A stretch of 64,000 bases of DNA from Ruminococcus sp. UNK.MGS-30 (GCA_000980705.1 LBCK01000004.1:1-64000); one strand, 5' to 3'; positions 41,970-51,631 are shown, counted from the stretch's first letter. The notes: generated by a model from the letters alone, not told the origin. A program made the numbers and translations.

Positions 41970-43118
41970 ATGGCATTAACGCTTTCGCAGCTTTGCGTGA
42001 ATGTGGAAAAGACGTATCAGATGAAACTGGTTGCCGGCGAGGACGGCATGGACAATGTGGTGCGCTGGGTGCATATCATCGAAGATGTGGAAGTATCCCA
42101 TTTTATCAACGGGCAGGAGCTGGTTTTCACCACCGGCATTGCCCAGTGCGGCGTGAACTGGCTGCTGCCCTATGCGGAACAGCTGCTGAGCCACGGTGCG
42201 GTGGGACTGGTCATCAATCTGGGACCGTACATTGAAAAAGTGCCGCCGCAGCTGATCGTCTGGTGCAACAGCCACGCCTTTCCGCTGCTGGTGCTGCCTT
42301 GGTCGGTGCATATCATTGATGTGACATACGATTTTTGCCATCGCATCATCCAGAGTGAAAAGCATGAGCGCAGCATTGCATCTGCATTCAGCACCTGGAT
42401 ATTCAATCCGGAAAAGGGCGAATCCTATACCGGGATACTCCAGCGGGCAGGCTTTCCGGATGACGGCAGATACCAGGTCATGCTCCTGTACCTACGTGAA
42501 AAGGAACACGAGTTCACCGATCTGGAGTGGGAGCAGCTGCAGTTCCGGGTCTATCGGGCGCTGCACAAAAGCCACCTTTCCGTCTGTATTTTCCGGCTGG
42601 AACAGAGCATCTGTCTGATCGGGCAGAATGTCCGGTCGGAGCAGCTGACACAGTATGTGGCGCAGGTGGCACAGGTCTTGTCAGAACGAGGTGATGTTTA
42701 CTGCGGCATTTCGGAGGAGCAGATCGGTTACGTCTCTCTTTCGGCGCTGTATCTCCAGGCAAAAGCCGCCGGTGCAGTTTGCCGGATCCGGAAAAAACAG
42801 GTGCTGGGCTATTCTGACCTGGGCATCTACCGCCTCCTGTTCGGCGTCAAGGACCGCAGGATACTGGAACAGTTCATGGAAAGCGTGCTGGGCGCACTGA
42901 TTCAGTACGATGCCAGAAATCACACCGATTATCTGGATGTGCTGCGGCGCTATCTGCTGACAGAGTGTAGCATTCAGCAGACCGCAGAGCAGATGCAGGT
43001 CCACCGCAACACCATCAACTATAAGCTGCGGCAGATCCGAGAGATTTTGCAGACGGATCTGAACCAGGAGGCAAGAGTAAAAATTTATCTGGCTTATCTC
43101 ATTCGGGATATGCTGTAA
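41970..43118 (+). CDS. pucR: PucR-family transcriptional regulator
   Basis: 382 residues; ATG 41970 follows the preA stop by 6 bases (GAGAGGTGAGGTC). N-terminal PucR domain (about 1-125: LSQLCVNVEKTYQMKLVAGE, ELVFTTGIAQ, GAVGLVINLGPYIEKVP), a GGDEF-like central part (about 165-300) and the C-terminal HTH_30 (YLLTECSIQQTAEQMQVHRN, TINYKLRQI). PucR regulators control purine and pyrimidine catabolism in Firmicutes, usually as activators, so it probably senses a pathway intermediate and controls its own operon. Confidence 0.92.
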   Translation: MALTLSQLCVNVEKTYQMKLVAGEDGMDNVVRWVHIIEDVEVSHFINGQELVFTTGIAQCGVNWLLPYAEQLLSHGAVGLVINLGPYIEKVPPQLIVWCNSHAFPLLVLPWSVHIIDVTYDFCHRIIQSEKHERSIASAFSTWIFNPEKGESYTGILQRAGFPDDGRYQVMLLYLREKEHEFTDLEWEQLQFRVYRALHKSHLSVCIFRLEQSICLIGQNVRSEQLTQYVAQVAQVLSERGDVYCGISEEQIGYVSLSALYLQAKAAGAVCRIRKKQVLGYSDLGIYRLLFGVKDRRILEQFMESVLGALIQYDARNHTDYLDVLRRYLLTECSIQQTAEQMQVHRNTINYKLRQIREILQTDLNQEARVKIYLAYLIRDML

Positions 43119-43159
43119 GCGTATCACCAGATCAAATAGAAAAATTGGAGGAATTCAAA

Positions 43160-44488
43160 ATGACAGGCGAAGAGATTCAAAAAATGCAAACCACATATAC
43201 CATGCAGTCCTGGAGCAAGCAAAAGGGACTGAAACCCATTCCGGTAGAGCGGTCAGAGGGAATCTATTTCTATGATACCGATGGAAAGCGGTATGCGGAT
43301 ATGTCCTCGCAGCAGGTCAACGTGAACCTGGGCTACGGCAACAAGGCGATCGGCGACGCCATCAAGGCAAAGGTGGACAAGTACTGCTACATCGGGCCGT
43401 CCTTCGGCGATGAGGATCGTGCAAAGCTGGGCAAGGCGATCATCGACCTGCTGCCGGATACGTTCGGCAAGGTGTTCTTCACCAATGCCGGCGCAGATGC
43501 CAATGAAAACGCCATCAAGATCGCCAGAATGTACACCGGCAGAAACAAGGTGTTCAGCCGTTACCGGAGCTATCACGGTTCTTCGTTCGGCGCCGGAAAT
43601 CTGACTGGTGAGCCGAGACGCTATCCGCTGGAGCCGGGCATTCCGGGCTTTATCAAGTTTTTTGACCCGTATATTTACCGGGAACCGCTGGATTTTGCGT
43701 CCGAAGAAGAGGCAACCAGATATTATCTGGCAAAGCTGCGGGAACAGGTCATCTATGAGGGCGCAGACCGCATCGCTGCCATTGAGGTGGAGACCATCAC
43801 CGGCTCTAACGGCATTATCATTCCGCCGAAGGGCTATCTGCCGGGCATCCGGAAGATCTGCGACGAGTTCGGCATTGTGATGATCTGCGATGAAGTCATG
43901 GCAGGCTTCGGCAGAACCGGAAAGATGTTTGCCTTTGAGAACTTCGATGTAGTGCCGGATATCATTACCTTTGCAAAGGGCGTGACCTGCGGCTATATCC
44001 AGCTGGGCGGCGTTGCTGTCAGCAAGAAGATCGCCGCATACTTTGACGACCACTATCTGTCCTGCGGTCTGACCTACAGTGCGCATCCGCTGGCGTGTGC
44101 CGCTGGTGTTGCCTGTGTCAACTACTACCAGGAGGCAAACATCCTGGACAATGTGGCAGTATCCGGCAAGGTGCTGGGCGAGCTGCTGGAGGATCTGAAG
44201 GCAAAGCACGCCTGTGTGGGTGATGTGCGCTATATCGGCTTGTTCTCCGGCGTAGAGCTGGTAAAGGACAAGACCACCAAAGAACCCCTTGTGCCGTATG
44301 GAAAGGATCCGGACGGCGTGATGGGCGGCATCTGCAAAAAGCTGATGGCAAAGGGATTTTCCACCTACAGCCACGAAAATGTCATCATTGTTGCACCGCC
44401 GCTTATCATTACGCCGGAACAGCTCCGGGAGGAGATGCAGAAGCTGGATGAGGTGCTGGGAGAAGTCGACGCCGCCATTGCCGGCTGA
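43160..44488 (+). CDS. Class III PLP-dependent aminotransferase
   Basis: 442 residues from ATG 43160 (GGAGG 9 bases upstream). Fold type I aminotransferase motifs: NAGADANENAIKIARMYTGR (phosphate-binding turn), YHGSSFGAGNLTG, ICDEVMAGFGRTGKMFA (Asp that pairs with the pyridine N) and ITFAKGVTCGYIQLGG (Schiff-base Lys about 275). In this operon the probable amino donor is beta-alanine, or 3-aminoisobutyrate from thymine, giving malonate semialdehyde or its methyl form. Other omega-amino acids are possible. Confidence 0.88.
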   Translation: MTGEEIQKMQTTYTMQSWSKQKGLKPIPVERSEGIYFYDTDGKRYADMSSQQVNVNLGYGNKAIGDAIKAKVDKYCYIGPSFGDEDRAKLGKAIIDLLPDTFGKVFFTNAGADANENAIKIARMYTGRNKVFSRYRSYHGSSFGAGNLTGEPRRYPLEPGIPGFIKFFDPYIYREPLDFASEEEATRYYLAKLREQVIYEGADRIAAIEVETITGSNGIIIPPKGYLPGIRKICDEFGIVMICDEVMAGFGRTGKMFAFENFDVVPDIITFAKGVTCGYIQLGGVAVSKKIAAYFDDHYLSCGLTYSAHPLACAAGVACVNYYQEANILDNVAVSGKVLGELLEDLKAKHACVGDVRYIGLFSGVELVKDKTTKEPLVPYGKDPDGVMGGICKKLMAKGFSTYSHENVIIVAPPLIITPEQLREEMQKLDEVLGEVDAAIAG

Positions 44489-44505
44489 AAAAGGAGATGA
44501 GGTCA

Positions 44506-44949
44506 ATGGTATCCGGACATTATGCGAATATCGAACAAGGAACGCCGCTGCGGTCGCTGCTACCGGCGGACCAGTTTCGCACCGTCTCACAGGAGACACG
44601 GGATACCGTTCCGCTGACTCCCAATGAGGTGGCGGTGACGGTAGTTATGAAACCGGCATTTGTCAAACGGCTGCACTTTCCGGTGCCCTGGGACGGAATC
44701 CTGTACGGCGTGGTGCGAAAGCCGGAGCTGCTCCGGCAGCTGGGAACAGACGCAGACGGGAAGTTCTGGGTGAAGTCGATCTCCTGCAACGACTGGGATG
44801 ATCGGTTTCTGCTGGTGCTGGAATCGGAGGATGCAGAACGCTATCAGGCTTTTTATGTGATGGCGGACGAGGTGTATGACCTTTTGGAAAATTGTCTGCG
44901 GATTCCGGAACAGACAAATGAAAATGAGAATCCGAATTTGTTTATCTGA
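44506..44949 (+). CDS. Hypothetical protein in the pyrimidine operon
   Basis: 147 residues from ATG 44506 (AAAAGGAG with suitable spacing; ATG 44497 abuts it). Text includes VSGHYANIEQGTPLRSLL, VPLTPNEVAVTVVMKPAFV, RLHFPVPWDGILYGVVR, DADGKFWVKSISCNDWDDRF and a helical end (FYVMADEVYDLLENCL). No signal peptide or membrane segment, no recognised family. Co-transcription with the aminotransferase and the amidohydrolase suggests a pathway accessory role, such as an assembly factor or a small enzyme subunit. Confidence 0.6.
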   Translation: MVSGHYANIEQGTPLRSLLPADQFRTVSQETRDTVPLTPNEVAVTVVMKPAFVKRLHFPVPWDGILYGVVRKPELLRQLGTDADGKFWVKSISCNDWDDRFLLVLESEDAERYQAFYVMADEVYDLLENCLRIPEQTNENENPNLFI

Positions 44950-44978
44950 GATAACATGAGAAAGGAAGCGCATGGGTT

Positions 44979-46241
44979 ATGTATGCTTGCAGTTTGGAAC
45001 GTATGAAGGACAAGATCGCAACATTTTCAAAATTCGGTGACGCAGGTCACGGCGGCATCACACGGTATTCTCTGTCTGAGGCAGCCATTCAGGCACGAAA
45101 CGAATTCCGCAGACGCATGGAGGCGATCGGCGCTGTGATCGAGATCGACGATGTGGCGAATATGTATGCCACACTTCCCGGCAGCGACCCCGATGCCAAG
45201 CGCATTGTTATGGCATCGCACGTGGACTCGGTCAAGAACGGCGGCAACTATGACGGCATCCTGGGTGTCATGTCTGCCATGGAGGTGCTGGAGACAGTAC
45301 ACGAAAAGCAGATCCCGCACAAGCATCCGCTGACTGCCATGATCTGGACCAACGAAGAGGGTTCGCTCTATCCGCCGGCAATGATGTGTTCCGGTATTGT
45401 CTGCTATGACTATCTGCCGGAGGACATCCGTGCCAAGTTTGCCTATGAGGACATGATGCAGTCCAAGAGTATCCTGGACTGCAAGAGTACCTTCGGCGAG
45501 GCGTTGGCGAAGTCCGGTTTCCAGGGGGACAGGAAGTACCGTCTGAATCCGGAGCAGTATCAGTATATGTTTGAAACCCACATCGAGCAGGGACCGATTC
45601 TGGAGGATGCCGGAAATGACATCGGCGTGGTGGACTGTGTGCTGGGAATGTTCAACTACCGCATTCAGTTCTACGGACAGACCACCCACGCCGGCACATT
45701 CCCCATGCCGAAACGAAAGGATGCCCTTTATGCAGCATCCGAAGCACTGTGCTATCTGCACCAGGAGATCGACAAGCTGGGTTACAGCGACCTGGTGTAC
45801 ACCACTGGTGAGATCGTCTGCCATCCCTGTGTACATACCTGTGTGCCGGATTTCGTAGACTTTTCCTTTGATGCCAGACACGAAGATCCCAAGGTGCTGG
45901 AACAGGTCCTGGCGATCGTCAAGAGCTGTGCTGACAAGGAATGGCACGGCTGCACCTGCAAGGTGGAAAAGGCGTGGAACCGGGATACCGTTTACTGGGA
46001 CAAAAAGCTGGTGGGCTATGTGAAGGCAGCCGCAGAGGAATGCGGCATCTCGCATCAGTATATCCATTCCGGCGCAGGTCATGACGCACAGTTTGCATCG
46101 TATATGCTGCCCACAACCATGATCTTTGTCCAGTCCAAGGACGGACTTTCGCACTGTGAGCCGGAGTATTCCAAGCCGGAACACTGCACCGAGGGTGCAA
46201 CAGTCATGCTGAACGCAGTGCTTCGTGCAGACGAGGATTGA
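44979..46241 (+). CDS. M20-family N-carbamoyl amidohydrolase (beta-ureidopropionase type)
   Basis: 420 residues; AAAGGAAG before ATG 44979. Metal ligands and family signatures: MASHVDSVKNGGNYDGILGV (His and Asp), WTNEEGSLYPPAMMCSG (Glu pair), FETHIEQGPIL (ligand His and substrate-binding E-Q-G-P), YGQTTHAGTFPMPKRKDALY (dimer-interface His and Arg-equivalent), FDARHEDP, and SGAGHDAQFASYMLPTTMIF with the last ligand H in GLSHCEPEYS. It hydrolyses N-carbamoyl-beta-alanine to beta-alanine, CO2 and NH3, step three of the reductive pathway. Ureidoglycolate or allantoate activity cannot be excluded from sequence. Confidence 0.9.
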   Translation: MYACSLERMKDKIATFSKFGDAGHGGITRYSLSEAAIQARNEFRRRMEAIGAVIEIDDVANMYATLPGSDPDAKRIVMASHVDSVKNGGNYDGILGVMSAMEVLETVHEKQIPHKHPLTAMIWTNEEGSLYPPAMMCSGIVCYDYLPEDIRAKFAYEDMMQSKSILDCKSTFGEALAKSGFQGDRKYRLNPEQYQYMFETHIEQGPILEDAGNDIGVVDCVLGMFNYRIQFYGQTTHAGTFPMPKRKDALYAASEALCYLHQEIDKLGYSDLVYTTGEIVCHPCVHTCVPDFVDFSFDARHEDPKVLEQVLAIVKSCADKEWHGCTCKVEKAWNRDTVYWDKKLVGYVKAAAEECGISHQYIHSGAGHDAQFASYMLPTTMIFVQSKDGLSHCEPEYSKPEHCTEGATVMLNAVLRADED

Positions 46242-46254
46242 CCATTTCATTATC

Positions 46255-46280
46255 TTGTGATATGATGAAAGATATCACAG
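46255..46280. promoter_or_regulatory. Inverted repeat upstream of the alcohol dehydrogenase
   Basis: TGTGATAT and ATATCACA flank GATGAAAG. It lies about 25 bases before the start of the dehydrogenase gene and is shaped like an operator or a small RNA stem. No binding protein is suggested by the sequence alone. Confidence 0.4.
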
Positions 46281-46303
46281 AAGAAAGGCACAGGGAAAAT
46301 ACC

Positions 46304-47458
46304 ATGGTCAAGAAATTTACGACAACACAGACCATTTTTACCGGATGGGGCGCATTGCAGGAGAATAGTGCGGCGCTTTCCGGGCTGGGGAAGAAACCGC
46401 TGGTGGTGACTTCTGCCGGAACGTGGAAACGCATGGGAGCGCAGTTGGCGGAACAGCTGTCCGGATGCTTTTCGGCATATGCGGTGTGCGACTGCATCAA
46501 CAGCGAACCCACCGATGTCATGATCGCCGAAGGTCTGGCAGCCTATCAGAAAAACGGCTGCGACTGTCTGATTGGCATTGGCGGCGGCAGTCCGCTGGAT
46601 GCCATGAAGGCCATTGCCGTCGGTACGACCAGTTCTGCACCCCTTGCATCCTACATGGGAAAGGAGATCGGCGGAGCGCTCCCGTCTATGGCGGCGATCC
46701 CCACCACAGCCGGAACAGGTTCTGAGGTGACGAAGTTCACCATTATCACAGATACGAAAACAGATGTGAAAATGCTGCTGAAAGGCGAGGTGCTTTTGCC
46801 GCAGCTTGCCATTGTGGATGCCAGCTTGTCGGAAAGTACGCCGCAGTCAGTTACGGCGGCTACCGGATTGGATGCGCTGACTCATGCCATCGAGGCGTAC
46901 ACCTCAAAGCAGGCACAGCCGCTGACAGATGCGCTGGCGGTCTCCGCAGTAAAACGTATCTTTTCCTATCTCCCTGCGGCATACCGTGACGGGAAAAACC
47001 GGAAGGCACGGGAAGAGATGGCGGCAGCAGCGCTGGAGGCAGGCATCTGTATCAACAATTCCAGTGTCACCATTGTTCACGGCATGAGCCGGCCCATCGG
47101 GGCGCTGTTTCATGTGCCGCACGGCTTGTCCAACGCCATGCTGCTGGAAAAGTGCCTGCAGTTTGCGCTGCCGGGCTGCTATGAGCGGTTTGGTGCGCTG
47201 GGACGTGCCATTGGCGCAGCGCCGGCAGACAGTTCCGATGCGGCGGCAGCAGATGCGCTGCTGGCGGCAGTGAAGCAGCTGTGCCGCACCTGTGAAGTGC
47301 CTTCGCCGGAACAGTACGGCATCTCCAGGACAGCATTTTTCGATGTCATCGAAAAGATGTCAGCAGATGCCATCGCCAGCGGCAGTCCGGGAAATACTCG
47401 GCGTGCTGTAAGCGCAGCGGACTGCGCCGCCATTTACCGCAGCTTGTGGGAAACTTAA
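46304..47458 (+). CDS. Iron-containing alcohol dehydrogenase
   Basis: 384 residues if started at ATG 46304 (MVKKFTTTQTIFTGWGALQE); in-frame upstream codons overlap the inverted repeat and give an atypical N-terminus. Family motifs: GIGGGSPLDAMKAIA (NAD-binding), IPTTAGTGSEVTKFTIITD, DASLSESTPQSVTAATGLDA-LTHAIEAYTS (metal Asp and His) and NNSSVTIVHGMSRPIGALFHVPHG with metal His residues. Placed at the end of the pyrimidine operon, it may reduce malonate semialdehyde to 3-hydroxypropionate, disposing of reducing power. Substrate is inference. Confidence 0.88.
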   Translation: MVKKFTTTQTIFTGWGALQENSAALSGLGKKPLVVTSAGTWKRMGAQLAEQLSGCFSAYAVCDCINSEPTDVMIAEGLAAYQKNGCDCLIGIGGGSPLDAMKAIAVGTTSSAPLASYMGKEIGGALPSMAAIPTTAGTGSEVTKFTIITDTKTDVKMLLKGEVLLPQLAIVDASLSESTPQSVTAATGLDALTHAIEAYTSKQAQPLTDALAVSAVKRIFSYLPAAYRDGKNRKAREEMAAAALEAGICINNSSVTIVHGMSRPIGALFHVPHGLSNAMLLEKCLQFALPGCYERFGALGRAIGAAPADSSDAAAADALLAAVKQLCRTCEVPSPEQYGISRTAFFDVIEKMSADAIASGSPGNTRRAVSAADCAAIYRSLWET

Positions 47459-47656
47459 ATCGACATCTGCTTAAACCGACATCTTCGGATCCATAGAATC
47501 CATAACCTTTTGAACTGGTGTACAACATTGTTTGTATGCCAGTTCTTTTTTGCGGCAGGGAAAAGTGGGGCTGACAGATTATTCCGGCGATGTGTCACAA
47601 AATTGTAAGAACTCTTTGTTATACTAAAGATAATCTCAAACAAGGAGTGCATCCAC

Positions 47657-48337
47657 ATGGAAATTTTATCTGCAAAAGCATTGTGCAAATCCTACGGTTC
47701 CGGTGAAAACCAGGTCAAGGCGTTGGATCATGTTTCTCTCTCCGTAGAAAACGGGGAATTCGTTGCGGTGATCGGCACATCCGGCAGCGGCAAGTCCACC
47801 CTGCTGAATCTTCTGGGCGGACTGGATACGCCGACTTCCGGCGAAGTTCTGGTCGCTGGCAAAGATCTCTTTCAGATGGACGATGAATCCCGGACGATCT
47901 TCCGCCGGAGAAACATTGGATTTGTTTTTCAGAATTACAATCTGGTGCCGGTGCTGAATGTCTATGAAAATGTCGTTCTGCCCATTGAACTGGACGGGAC
48001 AAAAATCGACACCGACTATGTGCAGACCATTCTGCACACGCTGGGGCTGGAAGAAAAGGCGCAGGCAATGCCGAATCAGCTCTCCGGCGGACAGCAGCAG
48101 CGTGTCGCCATTGCACGGGCGCTGGCGGCAAAGCCTGCCATTCTTCTGGCAGATGAACCCACGGGAAACCTGGACAGCAAGACCGGTATGGATGTGATCG
48201 CACTGCTGAAAATGACCAGCCAGGCGTTTCACCAGACCATTGTTATGATTACACACAATGAGGAGATTGCACTGATGGCAGACCGGATGGTTCGGATCGA
48301 AGACGGCAAGGTGGTGAACGGCGATGCTGCAAAATAA
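47657..48337 (+). CDS. ABC exporter ATP-binding protein (MacB/Bce type)
   Basis: 226 residues; CAAGGAGTG before ATG 47657, with a TATACT box at 47620-47625 that lacks a good -35 (as expected for an activator-dependent promoter). Walker [20 protein letters not shown]-loop [18 protein letters not shown], signature [15 protein letters not shown], Walker [17 protein letters not shown] and switch MITHNEEIA. The NYNLVPVL(x)VYENV text is diagnostic of the LolD/MacB/BceA group that works with FtsX-like permeases. It probably acts in antimicrobial peptide resistance or envelope stress. Confidence 0.93.
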   Translation: MEILSAKALCKSYGSGENQVKALDHVSLSVENGEFVAVIGTSGSGKSTLLNLLGGLDTPTSGEVLVAGKDLFQMDDESRTIFRRRNIGFVFQNYNLVPVLNVYENVVLPIELDGTKIDTDYVQTILHTLGLEEKAQAMPNQLSGGQQQRVAIARALAAKPAILLADEPTGNLDSKTGMDVIALLKMTSQAFHQTIVMITHNEEIALMADRMVRIEDGKVVNGDAAK

Positions 48338-50846
48338 CAACCGGGAGATCGTCCGGAAAATCGCTTTTCGTTCTATGAAACAAAACCGTATCCGCAACGG
48401 CATTGTGATACTGGCTGTCATTCTGACCACGTTTATGTTTACCACGATCTTCACCATTGGGGCAAGTCTGGCAGAGGGCATGGTGGTCATGCTGACCCGG
48501 CAGCAGGGAACACGTTCTTCCATTTATCTCGACCATCCGATGGCAGCGCAGGTGCAGCAGATTGAGGAAAACCGTTATCTGTATGCTGCCGGGGTGCAGA
48601 TACAGGCAGGGACGGCTTATACTTCCGGCGAAGAGAATACGGCAATTCTGCTCAGCTATTACGACACTACAGAATTTGAAAAGAACTACACCCCTGCCGT
48701 AAGCGATGTACAGGGCAGTTACCCCACGCAGGCAGGAGAGGTGATGCTTTCCCGGAATGCGCTAGAAACCATGCACATCACTTCACCCAAAATCGGGATG
48801 GAAATTTCCCTGCTGACGGACGGTGAAACCAAATTGTTTACCCTGTCCGGTTGGTTTACGGACTACACCAATTCCCAGGACGGTTTTCAGGGATTCGTTT
48901 CCAAAGCCTATGCCGACCAGCTGGGGCTGACAGCGGAAAAAGATGGCAGGCTCTCCATTTCAGCGAAAATCGGATTGCAGGAAAAGCTGTCAGATTCCTT
49001 AGATGCAGAGGTTCAGCTGCAAGACGGGCAGGACTTTGACTACACTTCGGATATGCTGAATGAAATGGTGTCCAACCGTGTTCTCATTGCCGGTCTGTTT
49101 GGTACGATCGGTCTGATTATCGTATTCAGCGGCTACCTGCTGATCTATAATGTTATGTACATTTCCATTACCAAGGATATTCGCTTTTACGGAATGCTGA
49201 AAACTGTGGGAACGACACCGAAACAGATTCGGAAGATGGTTCGTTTGCAGGCATTTTCCCTCTCTGTAGTGGGTATTCCTGTGGGAATGCTGTTGGGAAC
49301 GCTGGCATCCTTTGTGGCAGTTCCCTATGCAATGCGGATGTTCGGCAGCGGTGACGATTCCATGCCGCTGACCATGCAGTTTCATCCGCTGATTTATGTG
49401 GGAACGATTCTGTTTGCCCTTTTCACCATTGCAGTCAGCTGCCGCAAACCATCCAGGCTCGCCAGTCGTATCTCCCCGATAGAGGCAATGAAATATCAAG
49501 GACAGCGCCCGGCAAAAATTAAGCCAAAAAAGGGAACAGACGGCGGAAAGCTTTCGAAGATGGCGTTCCGGAATGTCTTTCGGGAAAAGAAACGTGCGGT
49601 ACTGGTATTTGCGTCCCTGTTTCTGGGGACGATGGCGTTTCTCGCCACAAATGCCTTTGCGGACAGCATGAAACTGGAAAACTATGTAAAATATTACCTG
49701 TCCGATGACTATACGATCTATGTCAATTCCGGCTCAGAGGCGGACGGAACGGATGCGGCGCAGATCCGGAAAAACAATCGTTCTGCGGAGGAAATGCTGC
49801 AAAAGATACAGGCGCTGGACGGCATTACCGCAGTGCATACAGCCCGGTATGAAGATGTGACCCTGTCCTTTGATGCAGCATTGTATCAGCCGATCATGGA
49901 AAATAACGGTTATGGCAGCTCTCTGGAGGATCTGGAAAAATTCTTTACCGAATCACCGGAGAATTTCGCAACCACTGTTATAACAATTTCGGAAAGGGAT
50001 TTGAAAACCTATAACCAGAATGCCGCAGTGCCGGTAGATGTGAAAGCATTTCTGGATGGCAGGCAGTGCATTCTCGGTTCTGTCAGCACAGCGGAACAGG
50101 CAGAACAGATGCAGGGCAAAACGATTACTATGCAGGACAAATACGGCAGCAGTTCGCTTTCTCTGGAAGTGGGCAGCTGTGCATTAAACGGGGATATCAG
50201 CAAACTGCACATAGGTTCTTATTGGAGCATCACCGGCGCACCGGATTTTATTCTGGTCAGTGAAACTGCCCTGGAGCAGCTGACCGATACGCCCAGTATC
50301 AATTTTATTGGGATACAGTATGACGACAAGGCAGAGAGCCGCCTAAACGATCAGATCCGCAGCATTACGCAAATGTATCCGGTCGTTTCCCATACAGAAG
50401 TACGCACAGAGATAATACAGGAATTCCAGGATTCCATGTTCACGATCAGACTCCTGAGCGGCGGTGTTTCTGGTATTTTGATTCTGATCGGCGTTATCAA
50501 TTTCATCAACGTGATGCTCACCGGCATCTTTACCCGGCGGACAGAACTTGCAGTGATGGAAAGCGTGGGCATGACCCAGAAACAAGTGCGGCGAATGCTG
50601 ATGCTGGAGGGCATCTACTACGCCGGAATCACATTGGTTCTGATTCTGACCCTGGGCAGCGGCATCTTATATCTGGTGGGATTCATGACGGAAAAGACAG
50701 CAGATTATGCTGTATACCGCTATCCGTGGGGATGGCTGGCAATACTTTCTTCTTTGATCTTTGCCATTTGTATCCTTGTCCCGATTCTGGTTTATCGAGT
50801 TGCGGCGAAAGAAAGCATTACTGCACGGCTGCGGCACATGGAGTGA
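48324..50846 (+). CDS. FtsX/MacB-like ABC exporter permease
   Basis: 840 residues; ATG 48324 overlaps the ATPase gene by 14 bases. Organisation: N-terminal span (NGIVILAVILTTFMFTTIFT), an external domain of about 220 residues, three spans (ILIAGLFGTIGLIIVFSGYL; LSVVGIPVGMLLGTLASFVA; VGTILFALFTIAVSC), a further span (RAVLVFASLFLGTMAFLATN), a second large external domain (about 450-700) and three C-terminal spans (GGVSGILILIGVINFINVML; GITLVLILTLGSGILYLV; ILSSLIFAICILVPILV). Two FtsX domains each precede a conserved KTVG/ESVGMT(Q/P)KQ(V/I)R motif. It forms the membrane part of the exporter. Confidence 0.9.
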   Translation: MLQNNNREIVRKIAFRSMKQNRIRNGIVILAVILTTFMFTTIFTIGASLAEGMVVMLTRQQGTRSSIYLDHPMAAQVQQIEENRYLYAAGVQIQAGTAYTSGEENTAILLSYYDTTEFEKNYTPAVSDVQGSYPTQAGEVMLSRNALETMHITSPKIGMEISLLTDGETKLFTLSGWFTDYTNSQDGFQGFVSKAYADQLGLTAEKDGRLSISAKIGLQEKLSDSLDAEVQLQDGQDFDYTSDMLNEMVSNRVLIAGLFGTIGLIIVFSGYLLIYNVMYISITKDIRFYGMLKTVGTTPKQIRKMVRLQAFSLSVVGIPVGMLLGTLASFVAVPYAMRMFGSGDDSMPLTMQFHPLIYVGTILFALFTIAVSCRKPSRLASRISPIEAMKYQGQRPAKIKPKKGTDGGKLSKMAFRNVFREKKRAVLVFASLFLGTMAFLATNAFADSMKLENYVKYYLSDDYTIYVNSGSEADGTDAAQIRKNNRSAEEMLQKIQALDGITAVHTARYEDVTLSFDAALYQPIMENNGYGSSLEDLEKFFTESPENFATTVITISERDLKTYNQNAAVPVDVKAFLDGRQCILGSVSTAEQAEQMQGKTITMQDKYGSSSLSLEVGSCALNGDISKLHIGSYWSITGAPDFILVSETALEQLTDTPSINFIGIQYDDKAESRLNDQIRSITQMYPVVSHTEVRTEIIQEFQDSMFTIRLLSGGVSGILILIGVINFINVMLTGIFTRRTELAVMESVGMTQKQVRRMLMLEGIYYAGITLVLILTLGSGILYLVGFMTEKTADYAVYRYPWGWLAILSSLIFAICILVPILVYRVAAKESITARLRHME

Positions 50847-50847
50847 G

Positions 50848-50882
50848 AAAAATCCCTTTTCCATATCGGAAAAGGGATTTTT
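50848..50882 (+). terminator. Intrinsic terminator after the exporter genes
   Basis: AAAAATCCCTTTTCC (50848-50862) is perfectly complementary to GGAAAAGGGATTTTT (50868-50882), with a 5-base loop. Confidence 0.92.
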
Positions 50883-50887
50883 GCAAA

Positions 50888-50916
50888 TTGACTTTTTACC
50901 CGGAAAATGCTATACT
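50888..50916 (+). promoter_or_regulatory. Promoter of the two-component system
   Basis: TTGACT (50888-50893), a 17-base spacer and TATACT (50911-50916), 31 bases before the response-regulator ATG. The regulatory pair therefore has its own constitutive-looking promoter. Confidence 0.8.
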
Positions 50917-50947
50917 GAATTGAAAAAACGAAAGGGGAAAATGCACC

Positions 50948-51631
50948 ATGCAGCGTATTTTGATTGTAGAAGATGATGCCACGATCAGCGGCGGTATTCG
51001 CCTTTATTTGCAGGGAAAGGGATTTGCCGCAGACTGTGCCGGTACCATTGCCAGGGCAGAAACACTGCTTGCCGGATCGTCCTATCATCTGATCCTGCTG
51101 GATATTCGTCTGCCGGATGGCAGTGGTCTGGAACTTTGCAGTCGGCTGCGGAAAATCAGCGCTGCGCCGGTGATCTTTCTGACAGCAAATGACACGGAAT
51201 CTCAGATGATCGCAGGGTTTCAGCATGGCTGTGACGACTATATAGCGAAACCATTTTCCATCGAACTGCTGTACCAGCGAATCCTTGCAGTACTTCGCCG
51301 CAGTCAGAGTGCCGCATCGGGAGACGTGTTCTCCTATTTGACGTTGACGGTGGACTTTGTGAAAATGCAGGTGCAGAAAGAGAATGCGCCAGTGAAACTT
51401 TCCGCCATGGAGTACAAGCTGCTGGAACTGCTGATCCGTAACCGGGGACAGGTGCTAACCCGTGATCTGATCCTGGAACGGCTCTGGGACTGTGACGGGA
51501 ACTTTGTGGATGAGAATACGCTGCGTGTCTTGATCCGCCGGCTGCGGCAGAAAATCGAGACCGATCCCAAAAATCCAAAGCTGATCGTTACAGTATTCGG
51601 CATTGGCTATACCTTTGGAGAATCCCAATGA
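50948..51631 (+). CDS. OmpR-family response regulator
   Basis: 227 residues. Receiver: VEDD near residue 8, phospho-acceptor Asp in LILLDIRLPDGSG (about 51), Thr in FLTAND and Lys in IAKPF. The C-terminal winged helix (about 130-225) has LSAMEYKLLELLIRNRGQVL, TRDLILERLWD, NTLRVLIRRLRQKI and VFGIGYTF. The ATG overlaps nothing upstream and the stop overlaps the kinase start by 4 bases. It likely activates the exporter genes just upstream. Confidence 0.95.
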   Translation: MQRILIVEDDATISGGIRLYLQGKGFAADCAGTIARAETLLAGSSYHLILLDIRLPDGSGLELCSRLRKISAAPVIFLTANDTESQMIAGFQHGCDDYIAKPFSIELLYQRILAVLRRSQSAASGDVFSYLTLTVDFVKMQVQKENAPVKLSAMEYKLLELLIRNRGQVLTRDLILERLWDCDGNFVDENTLRVLIRRLRQKIETDPKNPKLIVTVFGIGYTFGESQ

